A stretch of DNA of 64,000 bases from Terrirubrum flagellatum (GTDB lineage: Bacteria; Pseudomonadota; Alphaproteobacteria; Rhizobiales; Beijerinckiaceae): assembly GCF_022059845.1 (NCBI RefSeq), contig NZ_CP091851.1, forward strand, positions 3,286,001 to 3,350,000. Reading direction: 5' to 3'. The translations under genes and the position numbers were made by a program. The notes beneath the pieces are model-generated. The model did not search any database. It was not told the DNA's origin and saw nothing but the letters and a program-made list of their open reading frames with translations. Shown here piece after piece: positions 1 to 8,095 of this stretch (positions are counted from its first letter, which is position 1; each line of letters opens with the position of its first letter).

Positions 1-871
1 TCATCTCCTGAACCTCGGCGGCGTCGACCTTCACCTTCGAGCTGCGGGCGAAGATCTCGGCGGCGAGCTTCTTGTCTTTGGCGATGAGCGCGTTGGAGTC
101 GTCCATCGCGTCGATGAAGGCTTGCGTCATCTTGGGATTGGCGTCGACAAACTTCTTCGGCGCGAAAGTCACGTCGAGCGTGAGATTGCCGAGATAATCG
201 ACCGAGTTGAGAACGCGATGAACGCCAGCGGCCTTCGCCTCGAGATACTGGAAGGGCGGCGAGGTGAAATGCGCCTTGATCTCGGTCTTGCCGCCAATCA
301 GAGCCGCGAGCGCCTCCGGATGCGGCAGGCTCACCGTCATCGGATCCATCTTCGCATAATTCTCGGGGCCGAATTCTTTCGCCGCGATCATCTGAAGCAC
401 GACCGCCGCAAGCGACGTCTTGATGCCGGGCAAGGCGATCTTGTCGGTTCCGGTGAAGTCCTTCAGCGATTTCAACTCCGGTTTGTTTGACATCAACCAC
501 AATGAGACCGAGCTCATGCCGGAGACGCCGACGACCTCGACATTGGGAATGCCCTTCGCCTTGGCCCAGAGCGTGATGAAGCCCGGCGCGCCGGTGCCGG
601 CGAAATCGAGCGTGCCCGCCATCATCGCGTCATTGATGACGTTGCCGCCATCGAGCATCAGCCATGTGACCTTGATGTCGCCGAGGCCCGCCTCCTTGGC
701 GCGCTTTTCCAGAAACTGCTGGTCCTGCATCACCACGAGCGGCAGGTAGAGAATGCCGAATCCCTTGGAGACGCGGACTTCCTTCACTTCGGCTTGCGCT
801 GACCCCGCGCCAAGCGAGGCGCCGATCGCCGCCGCGACAAACGCGGTTCTGAACAGAGTCCTCAACATCAT
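1..871 (-). CDS. NitT/TauT-type ABC transporter substrate-binding protein (3' end outside window)
   Basis: The reverse strand is open from an ATG at 871 (Shine-Dalgarno GGGAGGATAAT just upstream) to the window edge, so about 290 residues are visible and the C-terminus is missing. The N-terminus is a cleavable signal peptide (LRTLFRTAFVAAAIGASLGAGSA), followed by VSKGFGILYLPLVVMQD and GGNVINDAMMAGTLDFAGTG, the pattern of SsuA/TauA/NrtA-like periplasmic binding proteins. It is the third gene of a minus-strand unit after the ATPase and permease. The substrate is not readable; nitrate, sulfonates, pyrimidine precursors and aromatic acids are all known for the family. Confidence 0.85.
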   Translation of the reverse strand, partial: MMLRTLFRTAFVAAAIGASLGAGSAQAEVKEVRVSKGFGILYLPLVVMQDQQFLEKRAKEAGLGDIKVTWLMLDGGNVINDAMMAGTLDFAGTGAPGFITLWAKAKGIPNVEVVGVSGMSSVSLWLMSNKPELKSLKDFTGTDKIALPGIKTSLAAVVLQMIAAKEFGPENYAKMDPMTVSLPHPEALAALIGGKTEIKAHFTSPPFQYLEAKAAGVHRVLNSVDYLGNLTLDVTFAPKKFVDANPKMTQAFIDAMDDSNALIAKDKKLAAEIFARSSKVKVDAAEVQEM

Positions 872-917
872 ATTATCCTCCCTCGATTGCGGCCGCGCGC
901 GGCGGCGCTGTTCTTAT

Positions 918-1784
918 TCAGTGTTGCATGCCCCAGCGACGGATGGTCCTGCGCTCGATCGTCGCGAAGATGATATTCTCGACGAACAGGCCGATCAGGA
1001 TCACGGTGAACAGGCCGGCGAAGACGTTCGCCGTCTCAAGCTGATTGCGGTTCTCATAGATGAACCAGCCAAGCCCGCCCGAACCCGACGACACGCCGAA
1101 GACCAGCTCCGCCGCGATCAATGTGCGCCAGGCGAAAGCCCAGCCAACCTTCAAGCCCGTAAGGATCGCGGGAAAAGCGGCGGGAATGAGGATGTAGCGC
1201 ACGAGCTTGAGGCCGCGCAGACCATAATTCTGGCCGACCATGCGCAGCGTGTTCGACACCGAGCGGAAACCCGCATGGGTGTTGAGCGCGATGGCCCACA
1301 GCACGGAGTGAACAAGCACGAAGATCACGCTGCCGACGCCAAGCCCGAACCAGATCAGCGCCAGCGGCAAGAGCGCGATCGCCGGCAGTGGATTGAACAT
1401 CGAGGTCAAGGTTTCGAGCAGATCGGCGCCAATGCGCGAGCCGATCGCCAGCGTCGTCAGCAATGCGGCAAGCGCGACGCCGATGCCGTAACCGATGATC
1501 AGCGTCTGCAACGACACCAGCATGCGCTGCGGAATGACGCCGTTCGCCATGTTGCTTGCGAAGGCCTGGATGGTCTCGCCGAAGGTCGGAAACAGCAGGG
1601 GATTGCCGAGCCAGCGGCCGTAGATTTCCCAGACGACCGCAAGCACGGCGAGGATGAGCGTTTTGCGCACGAAGCCCAGACGATAGACGCGCTCGGCGAA
1701 GCTCAGGGACTTCGCGATGACAGGAGCGTCGCTCGAATTGACGTCGCGAATGAGTTCCGGCCGGAAGGTCAGGAGATCGGTCAT
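918..1784 (-). CDS. NitT/TauT-type ABC transporter permease
   Basis: This 288-residue inner-membrane permease has a short cytoplasmic N-terminus, a first membrane helix around residues 42-58 (LILAVLAVVWEIYG) and several more helices. The EAA-like cytoplasmic loop lies in the region FRSVSNTLRMVGQNYGLRG, as in SsuC/TauC. The ATG follows a GAGGAG Shine-Dalgarno. It starts 13 bp after the ATPase stop and is followed 46 bp on by the binding protein, giving an ATPase-permease-binding protein operon. Length and layout are normal for BPD_transp_1 permeases of this family. Confidence 0.88.
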   Translation of the reverse strand: MTDLLTFRPELIRDVNSSDAPVIAKSLSFAERVYRLGFVRKTLILAVLAVVWEIYGRWLGNPLLFPTFGETIQAFASNMANGVIPQRMLVSLQTLIIGYGIGVALAALLTTLAIGSRIGADLLETLTSMFNPLPAIALLPLALIWFGLGVGSVIFVLVHSVLWAIALNTHAGFRSVSNTLRMVGQNYGLRGLKLVRYILIPAAFPAILTGLKVGWAFAWRTLIAAELVFGVSSGSGGLGWFIYENRNQLETANVFAGLFTVILIGLFVENIIFATIERRTIRRWGMQH

Positions 1785-1797
1785 ATCAGTCGTCTCC

Positions 1798-2577
1798 TCA
1801 GTGCGCCGCGAACAGCATGTCGTTGATGCGCGTTTCCAGCGCCGCCTGCGCGCCGGTTCCCATCTGCTCGGGGGGCACGCTGTTGAGCTCGGCTTTCACC
1901 TCGCCCGGATGCGGCGACAGCAGGAGAATGCGCGTGCCGACGCGGATCGCCTCTTCGATGGAGTGCGTCACGAACAGCACGGTGAAATGCGTGTCGTCCC
2001 ACAGCCGCAGAAGCTCATCCTGCATCTTGCGGCGCGTCAGCGCATCGAGCGCCGCGAACGGCTCGTCCATGAGCAGCACGTCCGGCTCCATCGCCATGCC
2101 GCGCGCGATGGCGACGCGCTGCTTCATGCCGCCCGAGAGCATATGCGGATAGCTGTCGGCGAATTTCGTCAGTCCTACCTTGTCGATATAGGCGCGAGCG
2201 CGTTGCTGCGCTGCAGCATAGTCGGCGCGGCCGCTTGATGTCAGCGCGAAGATCACATTCTCAAGCACGGTCTTCCAGGGCAGGAGCTGATCGAACTCCT
2301 GAAACACCATCATGCGGTCAGGACCGGGTCCTGCGACTTCCTGGCCCTTGAGGCGAATATGGCCGCCAACAGGCGTGAGATAGCCGCCAATCGCCTTGAG
2401 CAAGGTCGATTTTCCACAGCCGGAGGGGCCAAGCAGGACGAAGCGATCAGAGGGGTAGACGTCAAACGAGACGCGGCGCGTCGCCGTCACCACGGCGTCG
2501 GGCGTCTTGTACTGCAACGTCACGTCTTCGACGGTCAAAAGCGGCGCAATCGCGCTCGCGCTGAGGGGCGCGTGCAT
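1798..2577 (-). CDS. NitT/TauT-type ABC transporter ATP-binding protein
   Basis: About 259 residues. Walker A is GPSGCGKST, the Q-loop lies in MMVFQEFDQLLPW, the signature is LSGGMKQRVAIARG and Walker B is VLLMDEPFAALD, followed by the switch histidine in LFVTHSIEEA. The LLPWKTVLENV segment is typical of SsuB/TauB/NrtD. The frame is open to an ATG at 2622, but the ATG at 2577 has a far better Shine-Dalgarno (GGGAGGAAAG), so that start is preferred. It is the first gene of the importer and diverges from the response regulator at 2675, leaving about 97 bp for both promoters. Confidence 0.88.
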   Translation of the reverse strand: MHAPLSASAIAPLLTVEDVTLQYKTPDAVVTATRRVSFDVYPSDRFVLLGPSGCGKSTLLKAIGGYLTPVGGHIRLKGQEVAGPGPDRMMVFQEFDQLLPWKTVLENVIFALTSSGRADYAAAQQRARAYIDKVGLTKFADSYPHMLSGGMKQRVAIARGMAMEPDVLLMDEPFAALDALTRRKMQDELLRLWDDTHFTVLFVTHSIEEAIRVGTRILLLSPHPGEVKAELNSVPPEQMGTGAQAALETRINDMLFAAH

Positions 2578-2674
2578 CTTTCCTCCCGAGATCGTTCCCT
2601 GCGCACTGGCGGCGCTTGACATCCTGTTAGCTGTCGAAGCTGACTCCTGCCTGACTCAGGCAAAAGAGTTCCGT

Positions 2675-3340
2675 TTGCGCGTTCTTGTGGTCGAAGACAC
2701 CGCCGATATCGCCGAGGCCGTCGTGATGCGGCTGGAGAAGATCGGCCACGCCGTCGACTGGGAGACCGACGGCCGCACCGCCTCGGAGCTGCTTCTCGCG
2801 CAGGCCTATGACCTCGTCATCCTCGACCTGACATTGCCTGGCGAGGACGGCCTCAATGTCCTGAAGGGGCTGCGAGCGCGGCGCGTGAAGACGCCGGTTT
2901 TGATCATCACCGCGCGTTCGGCTGTGGACGAGCGCATCAGCGCGCTCGATCTTGGCGCCGATGACTATCTCATCAAGCCTTTCGATTATGGCGAGCTGGA
3001 AGCGCGGGCGCGGGCGCTGCTGCGTCGCAGCGCCGGCCTCTCCGACAACATGCTGCGCGTCGGCCCGCTCGCCATCGATCGCGCCGGCCGCGTCGCCAGC
3101 ATCGGCGATCGGCCGCTCAATCTCACGCGACGCGAACTGACCGTGCTCGAAATCCTCGCCGCGCGTCCCGAGCGGATCGTGCCGAAAGAAGAACTCGTCG
3201 AGCAGCTCTTCAATTTCGATCAGGAGCCCAGCGCCAACGCGGTCGAGCAATTCATCGCGCGTCTCAGGCGCAAGCTCGCGGACGCGCCGATCGAGATCAG
3301 GACGCTGCGCGGATTGGGATATCAGCTTGCAGTTGCGTGA
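2675..3340 (+). CDS. OmpR/TctD-family DNA-binding response regulator
   Basis: A 221-residue regulator with an N-terminal receiver domain (LRVLVVEDTADIAEA, phospho-acceptor Asp in DLVILDLTLPGEDG, Lys in DYLIKPFDYGEL). The C-terminal winged helix begins near LRVGPLAIDRAGR and contains LNLTRRELTVLEILAARP. The frame is open to an ATG at 2507 inside the divergent ATPase gene. The TTG at 2675, preceded by AAGAG, gives the normal OmpR-class N-terminus and length. It overlaps the histidine kinase gene, its obvious partner. It resembles TctD (tricarboxylate uptake) regulators, and by position it may control the adjacent ABC importer. Confidence 0.88.
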   Translation: MRVLVVEDTADIAEAVVMRLEKIGHAVDWETDGRTASELLLAQAYDLVILDLTLPGEDGLNVLKGLRARRVKTPVLIITARSAVDERISALDLGADDYLIKPFDYGELEARARALLRRSAGLSDNMLRVGPLAIDRAGRVASIGDRPLNLTRRELTVLEILAARPERIVPKEELVEQLFNFDQEPSANAVEQFIARLRRKLADAPIEIRTLRGLGYQLAVA

Positions 3341-4697
3341 CTGGCGCCTGTCGCTGCGCGTTCGCATCATCGCGTCCCTCTCGGCGGTGCTTGCGGCGGG
3401 CGCCGTCGCGCTCGGCGTCGCCGCCTGGCGATCAGCGTCGGTCGCGGCGCAGCAGGCCTATGATCGGCTGCTAAGCGGCGGCGCGATCCAGATCGCCGAG
3501 AATGTCTATGTTCAGGGCGAGGTCGTCGCGCTCGAGCCACCGGTCGCCGCCATTGCAACGCTCTCGGCTTATGATCTCGTATTCTACAAGGTCGTCGATC
3601 CCCGTGGAGTCGTTGTCGCGGGCTATGACGATCTCGCATCGCGCGCGGCGCCAGCAGCCGCTCAAAGCGGCGTCGTACTCGAGGACGGCGACTATCAGGG
3701 TCAATCTGTGAGGATCGCGACGGTCGCGCGACGCCTCAACGATCCCGGTCCCGGCGGCTGGGCCACCATCGTCGTCGCGCAGACCATAGACGCCCGAAAA
3801 GCACTGGCGCGCGATCTCACGCTGAACGCGCTTGGCGTCATCGGCGGCATGAGTCTGCTGGCGCTCGTCGCCGTCGGGCTCTCGGTTCGCCTCGCGTTGA
3901 AACCGCTGATGCGGATCGAGCATGAAATCGCCAATCGTCGTCCGGACGATCTGCGCCCGATTGAGACCGAGCCGCCAGTGGAAGTCCGCAATCTCGTTCA
4001 CGCGATCGATGATTTCATGCGTCGCCTCGCCGACCGGATGAGCGTGATGCAGCGTTTCATCGCCGACGCGGCGCATCAGATACGGACGCCGCTCGCGGCT
4101 CTTGGCGCGCAAGTCGAGATGCTTTCCTCTGCAAAACCTTCGAAGGGAAAAGCTGAGCATATCACGCGCATCCGCGAGCGGACGGCGGAGCTGTCACGAC
4201 TTGCGAGCCAGTTGCTCGATCACGCGATGGTCATCCATCGCGCGGACGCGGCGAGCTTCGCGCCCGTCGATCTCAACGAGCTTGCGAAAACTGTTCTTGC
4301 GCGGGCGGTGCCGTTGTCGCTCGCGCGCGAGGTCGATGTGTCTTTCACGCCGGCGTCTTCCTCTTTGACTGTCGATGGCGACGCCGTCGCCCTGCGCGAA
4401 GCGCTGTCCAATCTCATCGACAATGCCCTCGCCCATGGCGCTCGCTCGAAGCTTTCCGTGACGGTCGGCGCCGACGAGACCGCCGCATGGGTCGAAATCG
4501 GCGACGATGGCGACGGCTTCGCCATCGAAGATCAGTCGAAACTGATCAGACCTTTCGAGAAGGGCGGCGCCTCGCACGGCTCGGGGCTGGGACTGTCGAT
4601 CGCCAGCGAAGTTGCGCGCGCCCATGGCGGCGAGCTTGTCTTCACGCGGCGCGACTCGTTGTTTCGTGTGACCCTACGTCTGGGGCGTGAAGCCTGA
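3327..4697 (+). CDS. TctE-like sensor histidine kinase
   Basis: A 456-residue inner-membrane kinase. Helix 1 is IIASLSAVLAAGAVALGVAAW. A periplasmic sensor region of about 120 residues follows, then helix 2 (ALGVIGGMSLLALVAVGLSVRLAL), a HAMP-like linker, and a HisKA domain with the phospho-acceptor His in IADAAHQIRTPLAAL. The HATPase domain has N box NLIDNALAHG, G1 GDDGDGF and G2 GSGLGLSIASEVARAHGG. The start is a TTG that overlaps the end of the response regulator by 14 bases, so the two are translationally coupled. All catalytic boxes are intact. The ligand is unknown; organic acids are sensed by TctE relatives. Confidence 0.88.
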   Translation: MQLRDWRLSLRVRIIASLSAVLAAGAVALGVAAWRSASVAAQQAYDRLLSGGAIQIAENVYVQGEVVALEPPVAAIATLSAYDLVFYKVVDPRGVVVAGYDDLASRAAPAAAQSGVVLEDGDYQGQSVRIATVARRLNDPGPGGWATIVVAQTIDARKALARDLTLNALGVIGGMSLLALVAVGLSVRLALKPLMRIEHEIANRRPDDLRPIETEPPVEVRNLVHAIDDFMRRLADRMSVMQRFIADAAHQIRTPLAALGAQVEMLSSAKPSKGKAEHITRIRERTAELSRLASQLLDHAMVIHRADAASFAPVDLNELAKTVLARAVPLSLAREVDVSFTPASSSLTVDGDAVALREALSNLIDNALAHGARSKLSVTVGADETAAWVEIGDDGDGFAIEDQSKLIRPFEKGGASHGSGLGLSIASEVARAHGGELVFTRRDSLFRVTLRLGREA

Positions 4698-4925
4698 CGA
4701 AGCGCGGACGACGGATTTCCGGCCCGGAATTCGGCCAAAACCTAGCAAATTCAAGGCTTCGCTCACTCCAGCGTTGCGCAGCCCCTCCGAAGTTGCAAAA
4801 TCACCTCCTGAATCGAGCCCGCAAGCGGCTCCGCCGCCTCCGGCCGCAGCGCCCGGCCGAGGCGAGCGACGTGGAGGCAAGCAAACCGATATGGGAAGAC
4901 GCTCGGCAGCGAGGCTCATGGAGCC

Positions 4926-6584
4926 ATGAGCGAGCAGACGGCGAGCGGAGAACCGCAAGAGCGCATCTCGGGCCTGGCGCCATTCGGCTTTCCCATTTTC
5001 CGGAAAGTCTGGTTGGCCAGCCTTGCCTCCAATCTCGGCGGCCTCATCCAGTCGGTCGGCGCGGCCTGGCTCATGACCTCGATCGCCACGTCAGCAGACA
5101 TGGTGGCGCTGGTGCAGGCGTCCACCTCTCTGCCCGTGATGGTGTTCTCGCTCGCCTCCGGCGCGATCGCCGACAGCTTCAACAGACGATCCGTGATGCT
5201 CGTCGCTCAAACCTTCATGGTGACGGTGTCGACGGCGCTCGCGGCCTGCGCCTATTTCGGCCTGATCACGCCGTGGCTCCTGCTCCTCTTCACCTTCCTC
5301 ATTGGCTGCGGCACTGCGCTGAACAATCCGTCATGGCAGGCCTCGGTCGGAGACATGGTGTCGCGACCGGTGCTTCCGGCGGCCGTGACGCTGAACAGCG
5401 TCAATTTCAACCTGACGCGCAGCGTCGGGCCGGCGATCGGCGGCGTCATCGTCGCGGCCTCAGGCGCGGCGACCGCTTTTCTCGTCAACGCCGTGAGCTA
5501 CCTCCCGCTCATTCTCACGATCCTGACCTGGAAGCCTGCGCCGCCGCCCAGCACGCTGCCGCCTGAATCCTTCGGACAGGCGATGACGTCGGGCCTGCGC
5601 TATGTCGCGATGTCGCCGAACATCGAGAAGGTGATGCTTCGCGGGCTGGTGTTCGGCTCTTCCGCGATTGCGATCCTCGCTCTGCTGCCGCTGGTGGCGC
5701 GCGACCTGCCCGGCGGCGGCCCGCTGCTCTACGGCGTTCTGCTCGGCTGCTACGGCGTCGGCGCAGTCGGCGGCGCCGTGCTTGGCAGCCGCATGCGCAT
5801 GACCCTGCCGAATGAGATCATCGCGCGCTGCGCCTTCGTCGGCTTTGCGCTGTGCGCCACGATCGTCGCATCCGGGCTCGGCGCCTGGGCGACGGCGCCC
5901 GCCATGATGATCGGCGGCGCCTGCTGGGTCATCGCGCTCTCGCTCTTCAACGTCACCGTCCAGCTCTCGACGCCGCGCTGGGTGCTCGGGCGGGCGCTCG
6001 CGCTCTATCAGACCGCGACATTCGGCGGCATGGCGATCGGAAGCTGGATCTGGGGACTGATCGCGGCGCGATTTGGCGTCGACACGGCGCTGCATGTCGC
6101 CGCGATGGTCATGCTGATTGGCGCCGCGATCGGGTTCCGCCTGCCGCTGCCGGCGAAGACGTCGGACAATCTCGATCCGCTCAACCGATGGAAAGCGCCG
6201 CATGTCGCGCTCGATCTGCGCGGCAGAAGCGGGCCTGTCGTCATCCTGATCGAATACAAGATCCGGCAGGAAGACACGGCGGAATTCCTCGACGCGATGG
6301 CGGAGCGGCGTCGCACCCGTCGGCGCGACGGCGCGCGTCAGTGGGAATTGATGCGCGACACCGAGAAGCCGGAAGTGTGGATTGAATCCTATCATGTTCC
6401 CACCTGGAACGATTATGTCCGCCACAATCAGCGGCGCACCCAGGCCGACGCGGGCGTCGATGATCGCATCAGGGCGCTGCATTCCGACTCTGAGCCGCCG
6501 CGGGTTCACCGCATGGTCGTGCGGCCGACCAATCTCCCAGAGACTGATCCGCCGGCGAAGACGCATGCTGATCTCGGCCACTGA
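4926..6584 (+). CDS. MFS_3-family major facilitator transporter with soluble C-terminal domain
   Basis: A 552-residue protein. Residues 1 to about 410 form an MFS domain with many helices (for example LPVMVFSLASGAIADSFNRR, the family A-motif region, and WLLLLFTFLIGCGTALNNPSW). About 120 soluble residues follow (VVILIEYKIRQEDTAEFLDA onward) that resemble the antibiotic-biosynthesis-monooxygenase-like tail common in this Transmembrane Secretion Effector family. EntS-type members export siderophores or drugs, but nothing nearby identifies a substrate. About 230 bp separate it from the kinase gene. The next gene begins 24 bp later and may be co-transcribed. Confidence 0.82.
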   Translation: MSEQTASGEPQERISGLAPFGFPIFRKVWLASLASNLGGLIQSVGAAWLMTSIATSADMVALVQASTSLPVMVFSLASGAIADSFNRRSVMLVAQTFMVTVSTALAACAYFGLITPWLLLLFTFLIGCGTALNNPSWQASVGDMVSRPVLPAAVTLNSVNFNLTRSVGPAIGGVIVAASGAATAFLVNAVSYLPLILTILTWKPAPPPSTLPPESFGQAMTSGLRYVAMSPNIEKVMLRGLVFGSSAIAILALLPLVARDLPGGGPLLYGVLLGCYGVGAVGGAVLGSRMRMTLPNEIIARCAFVGFALCATIVASGLGAWATAPAMMIGGACWVIALSLFNVTVQLSTPRWVLGRALALYQTATFGGMAIGSWIWGLIAARFGVDTALHVAAMVMLIGAAIGFRLPLPAKTSDNLDPLNRWKAPHVALDLRGRSGPVVILIEYKIRQEDTAEFLDAMAERRRTRRRDGARQWELMRDTEKPEVWIESYHVPTWNDYVRHNQRRTQADAGVDDRIRALHSDSEPPRVHRMVVRPTNLPETDPPAKTHADLGH

Positions 6585-6608
6585 TCTGGAACCGGGAGCG
6601 AGCGTCGC

Positions 6609-7316
6609 GTGATTCCCTGGGTTCTTCTCGACAGTGCGAAAACGCCTGACGGCGGCGAATTGCGCCTGCTCCAGCGCGGCGATGAGTTTTCGATCCGCGC
6701 AGGAACGGCCGAACTCATGAACAGCCGTCAGCATGGATCGGAAGAGGCGCTCGCGCGGCTCGCCTGCGAGAGGATCGGCAATCGATCGCGCGCGCAGATT
6801 CTGATCGGCGGGCTCGGCATGGGCTTCACGCTTGCCGCGACTCTGGCGGCCTTGAAGCCTGACGCCCGCGTCACGGTCGCCGAGCTTGTCCCCGCGGTCG
6901 TCGCCTGGGCGCGTGGGCCGCTTGCGACTCTTTTTGGAGGTAGCCTTGAAGATCCGCGCGTCGATATCCGCGTCGAGGATGTCGGCCGCACGCTCAAGGC
7001 CGCGCGCGCGAGCTATGATGCGATCCTGCTCGATGTCGACAACGGGCCGGAGGCGCTGACGCAGGATTCAAACGATGCGCTGTATGAGCTCGCCGGCCTC
7101 AGCATCGCGAAATCGGCGCTGCGGCCGGGCGGCGTGCTGGCGGTCTGGTCGTCGCATCCCGATCGCGATTTCACTGGGAGGTTGCGACTCGCCGGCTTCG
7201 CCGTCGAGGAGAAAAGGACGCGCGCCCGCGAAGGCAAGGGCGCGCGCCACACAATCTGGCTCGCGACGAACGAGAACTCCCCGCGCCCGAACAGAAGCCG
7301 AAACTGGAAGCGTTAG
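6609..7316 (+). CDS. spermidine synthase-like protein (SpeE-fold methyltransferase)
   Basis: A 235-residue protein with a GTG start. It carries the SAM/dcSAM-binding glycine loop ILIGGLGMGFTLAA, an acidic residue in VTVAELVPAVVAW and the DAILLDVDNGPEAL segment of the SpeE superfamily. It is shorter than true spermidine synthases (about 280-300 residues) and lacks their N-terminal tetramer beta domain. It is therefore better described as an SpeE-like protein of unknown substrate. It lies 24 bp after the MFS gene and could be translated from the same message. The C-terminus is basic and probably disordered. Confidence 0.7.
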   Translation: MIPWVLLDSAKTPDGGELRLLQRGDEFSIRAGTAELMNSRQHGSEEALARLACERIGNRSRAQILIGGLGMGFTLAATLAALKPDARVTVAELVPAVVAWARGPLATLFGGSLEDPRVDIRVEDVGRTLKAARASYDAILLDVDNGPEALTQDSNDALYELAGLSIAKSALRPGGVLAVWSSHPDRDFTGRLRLAGFAVEEKRTRAREGKGARHTIWLATNENSPRPNRSRNWKR

Positions 7317-7338
7317 CTCACGCCGTGCTATTTTAGCA

Positions 7339-8082
7339 GTGATTCGATCGCTGATTTGCAGGGAGCGCAGCGCTCTGGAGACGTCGCTCTATCCGCCCGT
7401 CAAAAAGTTCCTCGAAGGACTCGGCTACGCCGTGAAAGGGGAGATCGGCGGTTGCGATCTCGTTGGCCTCAGAGGCGGCGAAACTCCGGTCGTCGTGATC
7501 TGCGAATTGAAGATGAGCTTCAATCTCGAACTCGTGCTTCAGGCGGTCGATCGCGCGACGGCGTCCGACGAGGTCTGGCTTGCCGCGCAAACAAGCAAAA
7601 AGGGAAATGGCCGTGAGCGCGATGCGCGCTTCCGCAATCTCTGCCGACGACTTGGCTTCGGCATGCTCGGCGTCTCGCCTGCGGGGAAGGTCGATGTGAT
7701 CCTCAGCCCGACGGCGCCGACGCCGAGAAAGGACGCCAAGCGACGTTCGCGACTTGTGGAAGAGCATAACAGGCGCAAGGGCGATCCTGTCGCCGGCGGC
7801 GGCTCGCGCGCGCCCATCATGACGGCCTATCGCCAGCGCGCGCTCGCCTGCGCGGCGGCGATGGCGAATGGGCCGCAACGCACGCGCGATCTGCGCGGCT
7901 CTGCTCCCGACGCCGCGAAAATTCTGCTCAATAATGTTTATGGCTGGTTCGCGCGCGCTGAACGCGGCGTCTACGAATTGACGCAGGCCGGCCGCGCGGC
8001 GCTTGTGCGCTGGCCGCAGGAAACAGACGGCGCCGATCGCGCAACCACGATCGCTCGCGCGGAGGAACGATCGGTCGCCTGA
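7339..8082 (+). CDS. DUF2161-type protein with PD-(D/E)XK-like core and C-terminal winged-helix-like region
   Basis: About 247 residues from a GTG at 7339. A longer frame overlaps the previous gene, and family members tend to begin near the LETSLYPPV segment, so the exact start is uncertain. Visible features are a possible nuclease core D40...E56-L-K58 (in GGCDLVG...VVVICELK) and a helix rich in basic residues. The C-terminal 70 residues (NVYGWFARAERGVYELTQAGRAAL) look like a winged helix. DUF2161 proteins are annotated as putative PD-(D/E)XK enzymes with no established role. The gene ends 13 bp from the convergent Sel1 gene. Confidence 0.65.
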   Translation: MIRSLICRERSALETSLYPPVKKFLEGLGYAVKGEIGGCDLVGLRGGETPVVVICELKMSFNLELVLQAVDRATASDEVWLAAQTSKKGNGRERDARFRNLCRRLGFGMLGVSPAGKVDVILSPTAPTPRKDAKRRSRLVEEHNRRKGDPVAGGGSRAPIMTAYRQRALACAAAMANGPQRTRDLRGSAPDAAKILLNNVYGWFARAERGVYELTQAGRAALVRWPQETDGADRATTIARAEERSVA

Positions 8083-8095
8083 ACAGAGGCGCGCG

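Noticed and set aside
753-1826. Open frame of 357 codons opposite the permease
   Set aside because: Antisense to a well-supported ABC permease, with shadow composition.
5460-6734. Open frame of 424 codons opposite the MFS transporter
   Set aside because: Arg/Asp/His-rich antisense frame of membrane helices; no ribosome-binding site or family features.
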